NCBI GenBank assembly: GCA_026874595.1
Contig: CM049309.1
Coordinates: 22,675,033 to 22,739,032, forward strand
DNA length: 64,000 nucleotides
Reading direction: 5' to 3'
Origin: Sipunculus nudus
Lineage: Eukaryota; Annelida; Sipuncula; Golfingiida; Sipunculidae
The position numbers were made by a program, and so were the translations under genes. Under the pieces are notes generated by a model. That model saw only the letters and a list, made by a program, of their open reading frames with translations, searched no databases and was not told the DNA's origin. Positions 35,404 through 47,905 of the stretch are shown piece after piece. How positions within the stretch are numbered: position 1 is the stretch's first letter; every line of letters begins with the position of its first letter.

Positions 35404-37994
35404 TTGAATCTGAGAGAGATTATTTTAAAAGTCATCAGTATGAATCCTAAAATCTATGATATATTGCACCACTCCTTCCTATACAGTTACATTTTACTAA
35501 ATGTATTCTTAAGACTGATAATGTTGGTGTGTGCAAAATTGTAATCATATAGATTTGCCTTATATACCTTTCTGAATATTTATACTGGCATGTTTGAAAT
35601 TTGTAGTATTAGGACTGATCAAAATAGAAGTCGTGTATGCCACTATGTTTATACTGTATTAAAATAAATCTTAACAATGAGTCTAGACATGGTAAATTGT
35701 ATTCATAGGGATTTTCGGAGAAGGTGTGTTGAAGGTGTCCCTTAAAAAATATGTTAACATGGATCTTTCGATGGGTTCTGAAGATTTTTTGCATTTACAT
35801 GTAATAATTGTTTTTCTCTACATGTTAAACCAATCCTCATATATTGTTCATATTAACCATTGCCACGATGTCATATGAAATATGCTTAGGTGAATACAGT
35901 AGTTCATTGCTTTTTGAAATTCGAGAAAAAGATTTCTGTATATATACTGTTACAGATGTCCCTTTTTATTGTGTGCAGCAGTCTTGTATGTGTCTGTGTA
36001 CCATTAGCATTGTTCGTTGGCATGGGAGACGCGCGAGCCGGGCCGGCCCTCGTGTAGGGTCTGACGTGTAGAAACACAGCGCTCATGCTGATATGGAACT
36101 TTCTGGGCTGGTCGCGCTCTATGAGCGCGTGTCTTGTAATGTTCTTTGGGCGAGTGAATTATGTATTGTTGGGTTATTTCGATTGTTCTTGAAATAGAAG
36201 TTTCGTATATTTCCGAATGAAAATTTAAGATAGAGGCTTTGTTTTAGAGCCGGGGGGGGGGGAGAAATATTCCGGCGGACATGGAGGAGTGTGAGTCTGT
36301 TTTGGACCTATCCGATAATTGCAGTTGTGTAAGGCATTCTACGAACTCTATGCAGATTTAGTGCGGCCTGTCTCCAGTTTGCTTTCGGGATTATTACAAG
36401 AACTTCACTTTTGGATTAAAACTGATTGATTTTGTGATTGGACTATTATTCTCTGAGGAGATTTATGTGAACTGTTTTCATCTGGATTATACGTCAGAAA
36501 CGACTTATTGTCGCTGTGACAGTGGTGGTATCCAGGTACTGTACACTTCATTTATTATACTGTGTAATTGTATTGTTTTACTGTTATACTGTTGTTATAC
36601 TGTGTATTACTGTATAATTGTAATTATTTAACAAAACCCACTGACTTCTTTATTCATTCCCCTAGAAATTTCACGCTGCCTAGTGTTACAAAATCAGATT
36701 TTTTTATCACCATTACAAATCTATGCTCGTCACGAATACGTGATCTGTTGTTATTAGGTTCCGTAACAATACATCTATGAAAATGTTTACCTTGTTTGCG
36801 TCCACACCGCACACGTTTGCCATCAACCCTCCATACAGCTCGACAGCTTCTGCAGTAGCTGTGACAGAAATTACAAAGATGCAAAACTTGAAACGTATCA
36901 TTATTCGTAGTAACAGAAATAGTCGGTACAGGCTGGTATTATATGTTGTATAATTAGTCTTTGTAATTTTCTTTGCCATTGCTTCTTCTAATTACCACTT
37001 CTACTACTACTACTGATACTACTAGAGCTACTACTGATACTACTCCAGCTACTACTACTAGTGCTACTACCACTACTACTACAACTAGTGCTACTTCTAC
37101 TTCTACTCCTGCTACTACTACTACTAGTGCTACTACTTCTACTACTACTACTAGTGCTACTTCTTCTACTACTACTGGTGCTACTACTTCTACTACTACT
37201 ACTAGTGCTACTTCTTCTACTACTACTGGTGCTACTTTACTACTACTCGTGCTTTTACTACTACTACTACTACTACTACTACTAGTGTTACTACTACTAC
37301 TACTACTACTAGTGCTACTACTACTACTACTACTACTACTAGTGCTATTACTTATACTACTACTAGTGCTACTTCTTCTACTACTACTAGTGCTACTACC
37401 ACTACTACTACAACTAGTGCTACTTCTACTTCTACTCCTGTTACTTCTACTACTAGTGCTATTACTTATAAAACTACTAGTGCTACTTCTTCTACTACTA
37501 CTAGTGCTACTTCTTCTACTACTACTGGTGCTACTACTTCTACTACTACTACTAGTGCTACTTCTTCTACTACTACTGGTGCTACTTTACTACTACTCGT
37601 GCTTTTACTACTACTACTACTACTACTACTACTAGTGTTACTATTACTACTACTACTACTAGTGTTACTACTACTACTACTACTACTAGTGCTACTACTA
37701 CTACTACTACTACTAGTGCTACTACTACTACACATAATACTAGTGCTATTACTTATACTACTACTAGTGCTACTTCTTCTACTACTACTAGTGCTACTAC
37801 CACTACTACTACAACTAGTGCTACTTCTACTTCTACTCCTGTTTCTTCTACTACTAGTGCTATTACTTATACTACAACTAGTGCTACTTCTACTTCTACT
37901 CCTGTTACTTCTACTACTAGTGCTACTTCTTCTACTACTACTAGTGCTACTTCTTCTACTACTACTGGTGCTACTTTACTTCTACTCGTGCTTT

Positions 37995-38026
<32 letters not shown>

Positions 38027-38778
38027 GTGTTACTACTACTACTACTACTACTAGTGTTACTACTACTACTACTACTACTAGTGCTACTACTACTACACAT
38101 AATACTAGTGCTATTACTTATACTACTACTAGTGCTACTTCTTCTACTACTACTAGTGCTACTACCACTACCACTACAACTAGTGCTACTTCTACTTCTA
38201 CTCCTGTTACTTCTACTACTAGTGCTATTACTTATACTACTACTAGTGCTACTTCTTCTACTACTACTAGTGCTACTACCACTACCACTACAACTAGTGC
38301 TACTTCTACTTCTACTCCTGTTACTTCTACTACTAGTGCTATTACTTATACTACTACTAGTGCTACTTCTTCTACTACTACTAGTGCTACTTCTTCTACT
38401 GGTGCTACTTTACTACTACTCGTGCTTTTACTACTACTACTACTACTACTACTACTAGTGTTACTATTACTACTACTACTACTAGTGTTACTACTACTAC
38501 TACTACTACTAGTGCTACTACTACTACTACTACTACTAGTGCTACTACTACTACACATAATACTAGTGCTATTACTTATACTACTACTAGTGCTACTTCT
38601 TCTACTACTACTAGTGCTACTACCACTACTACTACAACTAGTGCTACTTCTACTTCTACTCCTGTTTCTTTTACTACTAGTGCTATTACTTATACTACTA
38701 CTAGTGCTACTTCTTCTACTACTACTAGTGCTACTTCTTCTACTACTACTGGTGCTACTTTACTTCTACTCGTGCTTT

Positions 38779-38810
<32 letters not shown>

Positions 38811-39343
38811 GTGTTACTACTACTACTACTACTACTAGTGTTACTACTACTACTACTACTACTAGTGCTACTACTACTACTACTACTACTAGTGCTACTA
38901 CTACTACACATAATACTAGTGCTATTACTTATACTACTACTAGTGCTACTTCTTCTACTACTACTAGTGCTACTACCACTACTACTACAACTAGTGCTAC
39001 TTCTACTTCTACTCCTGTTACTTCTACTACTAGTGCTATTACTTATACTACTACTAGTGCTACTTCTTCTACTACTACTGGTGCTACTTTACTACTACTC
39101 GTGCTTTTACTACTACTACTACTACTACTACTACTAGTGTTACTATTACTACTACTACTACTAGTGTTACTACTACTACTACTACTACTAGTGCTACTAC
39201 TACTACTACTACTACTAGTGCTACTACTACTTCACATAATACTAGTGCTATTACTTATACTACTACTAGTGCTACTTCTTCTACTACTACTAGTGCTACT
39301 ACCACTACTACTACTGGTGCTACTTTACTTCTACTCGTGCTTT

Positions 39344-39375
<32 letters not shown>

Positions 39376-39570
39376 GTGTTACTACTACTACTACTACTAC
39401 TAGTGTTACTACTACTACTACTACTACTAGTGCTACTACCACTACTACTACAACTAGTGCTACTTCTACTTCTACTCCTGTTACTTCTACTACTAGTGCT
39501 ATTACTTATACTACTACTAGTGCTACTTCTTCTACTACTACTGGTGCTACTTTACTTCTACTCGTGCTTT

Positions 39571-39602
<32 letters not shown>

Positions 39603-40384
39603 GTGTTACTACTACTACTACTACTACTAGTGTTACTACTACTACTACTACTACTAGTGCTACTACTACTACACATAATACTAGTGCTATTACTTATACT
39701 ACTACTAGTGCTACTTCTTCTACTACTACTAGTGCTACTACCACTACCACTACAACTAGTGCTACTTCTACTTCTACTCCTGTTACTTCTACTACTAGTG
39801 CTATTACTTATACTACTACTAGTGCTACTTCTTCTACTACTACTAGTGCTACTTCTTCTACTGGTGCTACTTTACTACTACTCGTGCTTTTACTACTATT
39901 ACTACTAATACTGCTACTAGTGTTACTACTACTACTAGTAGTACTAGTGCTACCACTACTACTACTACTAGTGCTACTATTAGTGGTTCTACAACTTTAA
40001 TAGATATATACTTCTTAAAGTTTATATTCACATTATATAGAGTCATTAACCTATGTATATTTCAGGATTGATTCTGACTTAAGTTACCGTGCATGTTTTC
40101 ATTTGTACTTGAACATTTAAAAACATCCGCTATGAAGTCGTATTGTAACAACGTTAACTACACAAGTCTTTATAAAAATCCTTAATTAAACGTTAAATGC
40201 ACGCACGTAATACGTATATATTACCTTACCTGCATTGGGCCTGAGGGTAAGCCGGACAACCCCTCTCCCGCGCGGCAGCACATGGATCTACTAGGCAGCG
40301 TACCTTAGACCGACAGCATTCACCAGGTGCACATGCTAACAGCACCAAGATGACGCAGATCACTAAGAATGGAGCCAACTTCAT
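31054..40384 (-). CDS. Secreted protein with three 8-cysteine repeats (six exons, ~179 residues)
   Basis: Coding exons on the minus strand: 40384-40230, 36858-36791, 35338-35257, 35015-34939, 31582-31501, 31129-31054. All acceptors end AG and donors are GT, and phases match throughout (2, 1, 2, 1, 2), giving 540 nt including TAA. Residues 1-22 are a signal peptide (MKLAPFLVICVILVLLACAP), so the product is exported. Three repeats follow, each made by an exon pair. The first exon carries C..GYV.C.VDPC....CPGAPGATC and the second ANYCGGCNAEY.LEDG.RADC. Repeat 1 is diverged (LVDPC, CPAYPQAQC, YCRSCRAVW). Repeats 2 and 3 have eight cysteines each, which suits disulfide pairing. Similar VDPC...YCGGC modules recur in secreted mollusc proteins, from memory and unnamed here; a matrix, inhibitor or ligand-binding role is open. 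A TATATAAT-like stretch at about 40605-40622 could be the promoter. Introns contain a 3-kb ACT array, a solo LTR and a MITE. Confidence 0.82.
31604..31805. repeat. (AAT)n microsatellite, imperfect
   Basis: About 200 bp of AAT with interruptions, next to the acceptor of exon 31582-31501. A shorter AAT run sits in the same place beside the duplicate exon (35362-35404). Leu/Ile/Tyr-rich minus frames through it are repeat artefacts. Confidence 0.9.
31806..34509. other. Intron of the cysteine-rich gene, no other gene seen
   Basis: Part of the 3.36-kb intron between exons 35015-34939 and 31582-31501. Contains a poly-C tract at 32965-32983 and AAT-type stretches at about 34081-34120. No exon-like frame with matching phase was found. 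Confidence 0.5.
34510..34927. mobile_element. MITE with TA target duplication, next to a splice donor
   Basis: The left end is TA|CTGTGGTTGCC, the right end GGCCAGCCACAG|TA, giving inverted CTGTGG.TG.CC termini. Inside, TTGCGAGGGTTTTATTTTTC and the reverse of GAAAATGAAACCCTCGCAA pair, along with TTCGCGA words. The 418-bp element has no transposase; the short frames within it are chance. Termini plus TA duplication fit a Tc1/mariner/pogo-like or related MITE. The right end lies 9 bases inside the intron from the donor of exon 35015-34939. Confidence 0.8.
35948..36768 (+). mobile_element. Solo LTR, copy 2, in an intron
   Basis: Starts TGTTACAGATGTCCC and ends GGTTCCGTAACA, like copy 1 at 11805-12633, with the internal landmarks in the same order. 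It is flanked by ATAC on both sides (35944-35947 and 36769-36772), a clean 4-bp target duplication that supports the boundaries. A poly-G run at 36255-36265 follows TTTTAGAGCCGG. It is antisense to the cysteine-rich gene, and its right end is 22 intron bases from the donor of exon 36858-36791. Confidence 0.85.
36999..39994. repeat. 3-kb ACT/AGT trinucleotide-based array with higher-order blocks
   Basis: Almost entirely ACT, TCT and GCT triplets on the + strand, punctuated by ACTAGTGCTACT. A marker GCTACTTTACT.CTACTCGTGC recurs about nine times at spacings of roughly 225-430 bp, followed each time by the longest pure ACT run. Larger blocks (ATTACTTATACTACT ... CCACTAC.ACTACAACTAGT) are repeated nearly unchanged. 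The Leu/Val, Ser/Thr and Tyr-rich frames on both strands are repeat artefacts. The array lies in the first intron (40229-36859) of the cysteine-rich gene, where it makes up nearly the whole intron. Confidence 0.95.
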
Positions 40385-41095
40385 GCCTTCGGTGGGTTGG
40401 TATCCACCTATGTCCAACCAGAAACAGTGCAGATAAAGTCTACTTAAATTATTAAATGTACTGAATAATTGTCCTGTCAGGGCAGAAACAACCTCGTCTG
40501 TTTTGTCACAATCACTAATATATCTGTAAGTGGTTCTGTCTTGAAACAGGACCACTGAACGGACTGTGCACAGCTGAATATTTGCTATGGTTACTCATCG
40601 AAGATATATATAATTATATAAAAAAAAACTTGGTAACTTGCCAAAATGCGGTTGTATGGACAGACCCTGTCTGTTGCCTTGTATCAGGCCAAGGTGTATC
40701 CAAAACTATGCTTTATTGTGCGAATTGCTCTCATTACAGGACAGTTTTTCTTCAACATCCGTCCCTCAATCCACGCCATCGAGGGATCCGGGTTACAAGC
40801 CTATTCAGGCTTTACCACGTCTATTCACTCATCCTTCTAAAGACTTTTACTTTAAGTTCAGTTAGTGCAAGCCTATACCTCCAGCTGTCACGTGGTTCAA
40901 GCCATCCATTGACAATCAGTATGTCAAAATCTGTTTTAAGTTTTAAATGACCTTTTATATAATTATACTGTTATAACACCGCCAGGTGGCGAGAGGTATT
41001 ATGGCAATTTGGTTTGTCTGTGTGCAAGTCCGGCGTGCCAACCGCTTCGCTAGCAAAGTAAGCTTCTCGCTGGTTCGGTCCGCTTATATGTCACC
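40385..41095. other. Upstream region of the cysteine-rich gene, no other gene seen
   Basis: The minus frame continues upstream of the chosen ATG (to 40555), but those residues precede a good signal peptide, so they are taken as 5' UTR. A TA-rich box at 40605-40622 is a candidate TATA element. The + frames at 40582-40950 are unsupported. Confidence 0.45.
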
Positions 41096-41100
41096 CCGTA

Positions 41101-41420
41101 ACATATATACTGGTGTATCTGTATGTATATACAGGTATATGTGTATGTATATACAGGTGTATGTATATACAGGTGTATGTATATGTAAATACAGGTGTAT
41201 GTATATACAGGTGTATGTGTATGTATATGCAGGTGTATTTGTATGTATATACATGTGTATGTGTATGCATATACAGGTGTATGTATATACAGGTGTATGT
41301 GTATGTATATGCAGGTGTATGTGTATGTATATACAGGTGTATGTGTATGTATATATAGGTGTATGTGTATGTATATACAGGTGAATGTGTATGTATATAC
41401 AGGTGTATGTGTATATGTCA
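41101..41420. repeat. Minisatellite of GTATATACAGGTGTATGT units
   Basis: Units of about 18-24 bp built from TATATACAGGTGTATGTGTA, roughly 14 copies. It opens Tyr/Val/Cys-rich frames on + and Tyr/His/Ile-rich frames on -, both products of the repeat. Confidence 0.95.
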
Positions 41421-41810
41421 GTCAGTTTCATTTGGAAACAGGAAAGATAATGAAACTAGAGCCTGACGTCTGCAGACTTATAAAAGTGCCGCAAGTATTT
41501 GAATCTTAAGGCACTTGCTTAAATCCTGGGGTCAAATATCAATGAACTTAATTGCTGTGTTTCTAGGATCTCGTCATAAGAGTTTCATTTTTATTACTGG
41601 GACGCTTTTATATAGTGCCTCAGTGTGCCCCAATAATGCTAGTATGTAGTCCAAGATAGTGCCTCATTGTATATCTTAGACAATTATTCTGTTTATGTGG
41701 TACCTCGTGTTTTTGCAGAAGTTCGGTCTATGTTAACTCATTTATTTTACATTGATTGTACGACTAGATATAATAACTAATGCCAAACACTCTCGGGTTG
41801 TTTGTGGAAG

Positions 41811-41925
41811 AGGATGAAACGGGAAAACCCGGAGAACAACCGACTTTGGACAGGAACTACAACCCACTCTCATAGCCACGCCGGGGATATAGCCCGGGTC
41901 GCCAGAGGAAAGGACCGAGCATTCT
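41811..41925 (+). repeat. Dispersed repeat segment, relative of 19249-19355
   Basis: Carries GGGAAAACCCGGAG, CCGACTTTGGAC, ATAGCCACGCCGG and AGCCCGGGT in the order seen at 19249-19355. Confidence 0.45.
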
Positions 41926-44125
41926 ACCCCTCGACTGTCCAGTTTTGTATTCCTTCATTCTTTCTTATGTTTTTTTGTTAATTTTTTTTTGGTTTTATAA
42001 TGGAGGTGCATCTCCATGGATTTACTATGGTGTTAAGTGACTGATTGTTCATGATTGTGATCCTCAGGATTTTCTTATCAATGCGGTTTGTAAATGTATT
42101 TGTTCTTGATAAATTTCAAGGAATTATTTTAATGGATAACCCATAAGAAACATCATATTACGAACAATTATAATTGTTGGGGGGTATAATTAAACTGCGG
42201 GTCTAGATCTGGACCCAGCCAAATTTGCCAATTCTTGTCTGCTGTCCTGTTTGTTTCTCTGTATTTCAGAATAAATCGGTCAACCCCAAAATGTAAAAAC
42301 TTCTTCCCTTGGCTGTTGGCCAGTCTGCTTTAAAATTGCATTAAATTCTTGAGGGCTTCTTGAGACATTCTGGATACAGACAAGGGTCATATACACTGCT
42401 GTAGGCCTCATGTGAGGAAATGGTGTCATTATGGTGATGTCATCGTAAGATCAATGACAATGACTCAATTATAACGGAAGTATAAACAGATTACGTAAAT
42501 TTGATAGGCTTTTTGGAGATAATGGGTGGGCCTACAAACAGAAAACAGTCGGATGCCGTTGTTTACATCAAATTGTTTAGGTATAGTCTGTAAAAGCCAG
42601 TGGAGAAAATAAACGCGTCTCGTGGTCGTGACAAGGGGTCGAGAAATTGTAGCATATGCTTGTCGGTTGGAAGTGCATCCTTTTCATGGAAGATTCTTAG
42701 TATATGGCCTACTCTCTGGATGCCTTGTTCATTTTAATTGGTTGAAGTTAAAAAAAAACCCTGTAGCTATTTAGGCCACACCAAAATAATTGTTCTACGG
42801 ACAATGGGAACAAAAATATATGGTGTGACCGAGCAAATAATTGTTAATTATCGGTCGAGATACATATGTTGCAAGATTGCGAAGAAAAATACAAATATTT
42901 GCTTAGATTCTTAAAATGATGCATATTATCAACACACATTTTATTCCATTATCCATCGATTTAAGAAATCGTTTCAGGAATTAAGGCGAGAGCACACTCA
43001 GGCAATATGATTTAAGAAATCGTTTTAGGAATTAAGGCGAGAGCACACATTAGCAATATTACCGCAGACCTGGTCCTCAGTTGCAAAATCAGAAAAAAGG
43101 GAATCGTTGAACAACTCATTTTGTGTGGACTTCCTTTTAACTCCCTTACATTGACTATAACCCCCCCCCCCCCCCCATCACCAGACAGAGCCTGTAGAAA
43201 ACGATAACCATTGGACATCGTTGGTAGTGTTTCGATCACCACAAAAAATCTTTAGTTTTTTTTCATCAGTTTTAAAGATGATTGGGTGCATGAATGTCCG
43301 TTTCTTATATTTAAATTATGATTTTTTTAGTGTCAGTATTATCGGTTTTAAAACTTGGAGCTTGATGCACAATGCGATACCACGCTCTCACTGGTCTGAT
43401 TACAATTCTTTGGTCCCTACCAGCCCTGGTGGTGGTTTCCTGAGAGTGAGAATTTTGCGATAGAAAGCAGAGGATATCTGAAACCACTGCAGTATATAAC
43501 CGCTCCGTAAGGAGTAAGGATATAATACAAATAGATCATCCATATATTCCTATTTCAGTGTTTCAATTTTTGTTAAATCCAAAATTCATCTCAATTCATT
43601 TAAGACCCCATAAAGAAGTGTTCCATCTAATGGCATACAGGTATTGATGATATTTTCATAACTGTTCAAATACTACCGAATTAGGTATTTACCGATCTCC
43701 ATAATTATAAAGCAAGAAACCGTGACCAGCAGCCTGGTACTAGCCACGTCATGTAATGGAAAATTACTTGAATATAACCTGTTCTTGTGACCCATAACTA
43801 TGAGTTATAATACGGCCCAATGCATAATGAATGAGAATCCTACTTCCAGTGAAACTATGTACACACTGATATAGAAGTCATGATAGCAGGCCCCAATAAC
43901 ACATCTGTAGTTCAAAGCGGATTCGCCACTCCCATTTTCGTGGGTATTTTTCTTTTGTAAATGATTACCAGGCCCCCGGTAATGTTGTTACTTATAACTC
44001 GATTCTTTGAAATTTTTTAAAAGACACACAAAACGGATTGCATTTTGTTTTGATGATATGCACCATTACAACAATTTAAGCGAATTTTGTATTTAACCTC
44101 TACTAATTGGTAAATTATATATATA

Positions 44126-44187
<62 letters not shown>

Positions 44188-45304
44188 GCTGCAGGCACCA
44201 TATTTTAATCAGACTCGGTAGAGCAATTAATTCGATCGTGTGGCCTGTGGTGCGTTTTTTACTCATAACATCTATTGTTAAAGGGCCAATTTGGGCTGCT
44301 GAACGACCCGGATATGGCGATATAAACACTCGGGTAAAACGTCAGTAAATACCGTAATGTTATAATATCACATTGTAAGGTGTTGTGTATGTTGTTTATT
44401 AGAAATGTATAACTGTATTATTTTTTAGTGATTCCTCATTTTTATTATAATAAATCACGTGGTTGTGAAATTCACAAACTGGTATTTAAACTTAGGTGAT
44501 TTCTCTATAAATAGAAATATTTTATCTCAACGTAAGAATGGACACAATATTTATGCATGTTTTTCACCAGTTAAGTCCCATCTTTAGGTTAGCTTATGTA
44601 TAAGATAAAAAGCATCAGCTTTAGTATTTCTTTAAAGTTCTGTGCATTCTTGAATGAACGCTGAAGGCCGACTCCGGGTCCCTTTTACAAAACAGTCGTT
44701 ATTTAAAGCAAAGTTTGACACTGATCGAGTGTCTCTTAGACCGCTAAGTCTCATTTGTAACTGTCAACAGGTTATTGTAAAATGAAATTAATAATCCAAT
44801 ACTGCAAGTCCCATCTGGATGGCCCACGATAGTCCAAGCGTTAACAATTGGTATTCATGTATGGGAGAATTGATCAAGGCAGTTATAAAACCAAGGTTCG
44901 CCTTAATGTTTATTCAGTATTTTTTTTCCACAGGATAAAAATACAGATTTTAGAAAAACTAGAATAAAGTTATGTCTGAATTAAGACTGAACTATTGTTC
45001 AGTTATGGTATGGAACTTGTCAGTGGCAATTTACCAATTAAAATTGTATAAATGCCTAGAACAAAGTTATATCCAATATCTACAATTTTAATTAAAGCAT
45101 AAAGTTTACCTCAATGTTGGTTTGAGCGAATCGCCGTCAAACTGTTTGTTGGCTCAACAGGAACTCGCTTCGACCACATCAACTATTATTGCGGCAATAA
45201 TTCACCGGCACGGATACAAACACGTGTCAGTTATTCTTAACCAAATAATGTGCTCTTAATGACTGTGGTATATACGTCAGTTCCGGCATGCCCCATGGGA
45301 ATGG

Positions 45305-45342
<38 letters not shown>

Positions 45343-47010
45343 ATTATTATCTATACAATTTCCCATTAATCCCTAGCAAATTTGACATTAATCGCAACCC
45401 TATCTATCAGATGTCGCTTACCCGTCCCAACCACGGAAGATATGTTAGTCAAACTTATCCATGAGTGTTGACTCTTTTGGCTTGATTCCTTGGGCCATGG
45501 ATATTTCTCATGGTTAGGCATTTGGCTCACAAAACTGTTAGGCGTTAATCAATTACCTTAGGTATTGCATGAGGATTGATCTGTTGCCTTAGATAAGGTT
45601 GTCACGATATGGTAATCTTAGTATAGGCAAACTACCTTGGTTCAAGTAATCTTTAATATAAATATTAAAATTAATGTTAGTTCCAGTGATAAACACAAGT
45701 CTGGAATCCCTAGAATATTTTGTTTTTGTTGTTGGTCTGAAGATATAACATTTAAAGAAACATTTTCCGTTGATAAATATCCTGATATAACTTGCTTTCA
45801 GCAGTCAATATACATTCAACAAAAACATTATCTTAAAATACAAGATGGTGTAATTAACTGTGCTCTTTTTTAGATCATTGTCAAAAAACTCTTTAGCAAA
45901 ATGTTGTTTTAGTTGCTACCTGAATCGTGAATGGAAGTAACATTTGTATAACATGAATCCAAAAATATGATAAGAATTCATATGATTTCATAAACCTAAT
46001 TTCAGAAAATACGCATGCTTCCATGGGCTTTTTAATTTGATTTCTTTGAATACCTCCACGAACCCTTTAACACACTATGCACTCACACAAAGACACCTAC
46101 ATGCACTTAGTACAAGACTAAGAACGTAGACATAATATGAGGCAGGACCTTGTGTACCTGACAGTCTGCTCTCTTGTCTTAATGTGTATTGTAGGTAAAT
46201 GATTGATCTCAACGCCATTTATTTAAATGTCAAAAATAGAACACCGTGTGAGTCATCATAACGAGAATTTATGTCATTTATTGGTGACACCTTGCATACG
46301 GGTCTACATCATTATGACATTCATTGTTATTACGATCTATTACCACCGAAATAGCATGAATTATATTCACTTTTACACTGCTGCCTGTCAGGAGGCAAAT
46401 TATTATTTGAACTCGTAGAGTGATGAATCGCTAATAGGCCTGCACGTGGTAATTTCCTTTTAAGCATGTTTTAACCAACTTCTGGGACGGTCTTGCAGGT
46501 AAAATCAGCAGAAATATAGTATTCTTACATACCTCATACATACCTCTTACATTATTGCATTTTTTATCTCAAAGTTTAAACACAACTTGTTTTAAGGAAG
46601 GTACAGAATGATTTAAAGAAAACAAGTGACTAAATATGCGAAAATCTAGGGATTTTTTTCTTTGAACCCATAACTTTTGAGCGCGCACATGATTGCAAAT
46701 ATGTCTCTCAAATTAGGAACACAAAGATTTAAATCATTTCTCAGAAGAGAATTGCTAACCATTGAATTGATTCGCAAGGCCAGATATGCGGGAAAATAAA
46801 GATTTTTTATGAACTCCTTAACTCTTGATTTACTGCCAATCATTTGAAAATGGGGCCAGGTGGACAAATTTTTTGACTGCGAAGACGAAGGCAATCTCGT
46901 CAGTCTTTGCAATGTATCTACTTATTATATCATTATTGATTTACCTGATTCTACAGAGTGTCTATGCATTAGGCTACTTATAAGTCATGATTCTTCTTTG
47001 ACGTACTTTT
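41926..47010. other. Intergenic, no gene seen
   Basis: Holds a 51-bp tandem duplication at 42958-43055 (GATTTAAGAAATCGTTT twice), a poly-C tract at 43159-43176, (TA)n runs at 44115-44185 and 45307-45340, and a diverged relative of the 29.7-kb foldback at 43340-43515. Frames of up to 88 codons show no coding sign. Confidence 0.5.
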
Positions 47011-47019
47011 TCAGGGTTT

Positions 47020-47905
47020 ATCTCTTGGCTGATGTACCTATTCAGGGTTTATTTCTTGTCTGATGTACCTATTCAGGGTTTATCTCTTGGCTGATGTACC
47101 TATTCAGGGTTTATCTCTTGGCTGATGTACCTATTCAGGGTTTATCTCTTGGCTGATATACCTATTCAAATATTATCACTTGGCTGGTGTCCCTTTTCAG
47201 GGTTTATCATTTGACTGCTGAACCTATTCAGGGTTAATCACTTGGCTGATATACCTATTCAAGGTTTTAATACTTGGCTAATGTATGTATACAGCGTTTA
47301 TCAACAGTCTGATATACCTATTCAGGATTCATCTTTTGGCTGATGTGCTTAATAGGGGTTTATCTCTGGGTGATATACCTATTCAGGGTTTATCACTCGG
47401 CTGCTGTTCCTGTTCAGGGTTTATCATTTGGCAGTGTGTACCTATTCAGGGTTTATCATTTGACTGCTGAACCTATTCAGGCTTTATCACTTGGCTGGTG
47501 TACCAATTCAGGGTTTATCACCTGGCTGGTGTACCTATTCAGGGTTTATCATCAGGCTGCTGAACCTATTCAGGGTTTATCACTTGCCTGGTGTACCTAT
47601 GCAGAGTTTATTTCTTGGCTGATGTACTCATTCAAGGTTTATCACTTGTCTAATGTATGTATTCAGCGTTTGTCAACAGTCTGATATCCCTTTTCAGAGT
47701 TTATCACTTGGCTGGTGTACCTTTTCAGGGTTTATCATTTTGCCCATGTCCCTTTCCAGGGTATATAACATGGCTTATGTACCTATGCAAGGTTTACCAC
47801 ATAGCTGGTGCACCTATTCAGGGTTTATCTCTTGGATGATTTAGCTATTCAGAGTTTATCTCCTGACTAGTGTACTTATACAGGTTTTATCACATGGCTG
47901 ATGTA
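47020..47905. repeat. 31-bp minisatellite, about 28 units
   Basis: Consensus TATTCAGGGTTTATC, then TCTTGGCTGATGTACC. Units are about 31 bp and diverge toward the right. Because 31 is not a multiple of three, the + frames (up to 113 codons at 47343-47684) cycle through three different translations of the unit (VYH, GLSLG and FRVYH-like phrases). They are not called as coding. Confidence 0.93.

Noticed and set aside
36973-39908. Many Leu/Val-rich and Ser/Thr-rich open frames of 70-220 codons
   Set aside because: They are translations of the ACT array in different frames; no splice, start or composition evidence for coding.
41084-41509. Tyr/Cys/Val-rich frames on both strands
   Set aside because: Minisatellite of TATATACAGGTGTATGT units.
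47343-47684. 113-codon + frame with VYHLA/GLSLG phrases
   Set aside because: The 31-bp period cycles through all three frames, showing a non-coding minisatellite.
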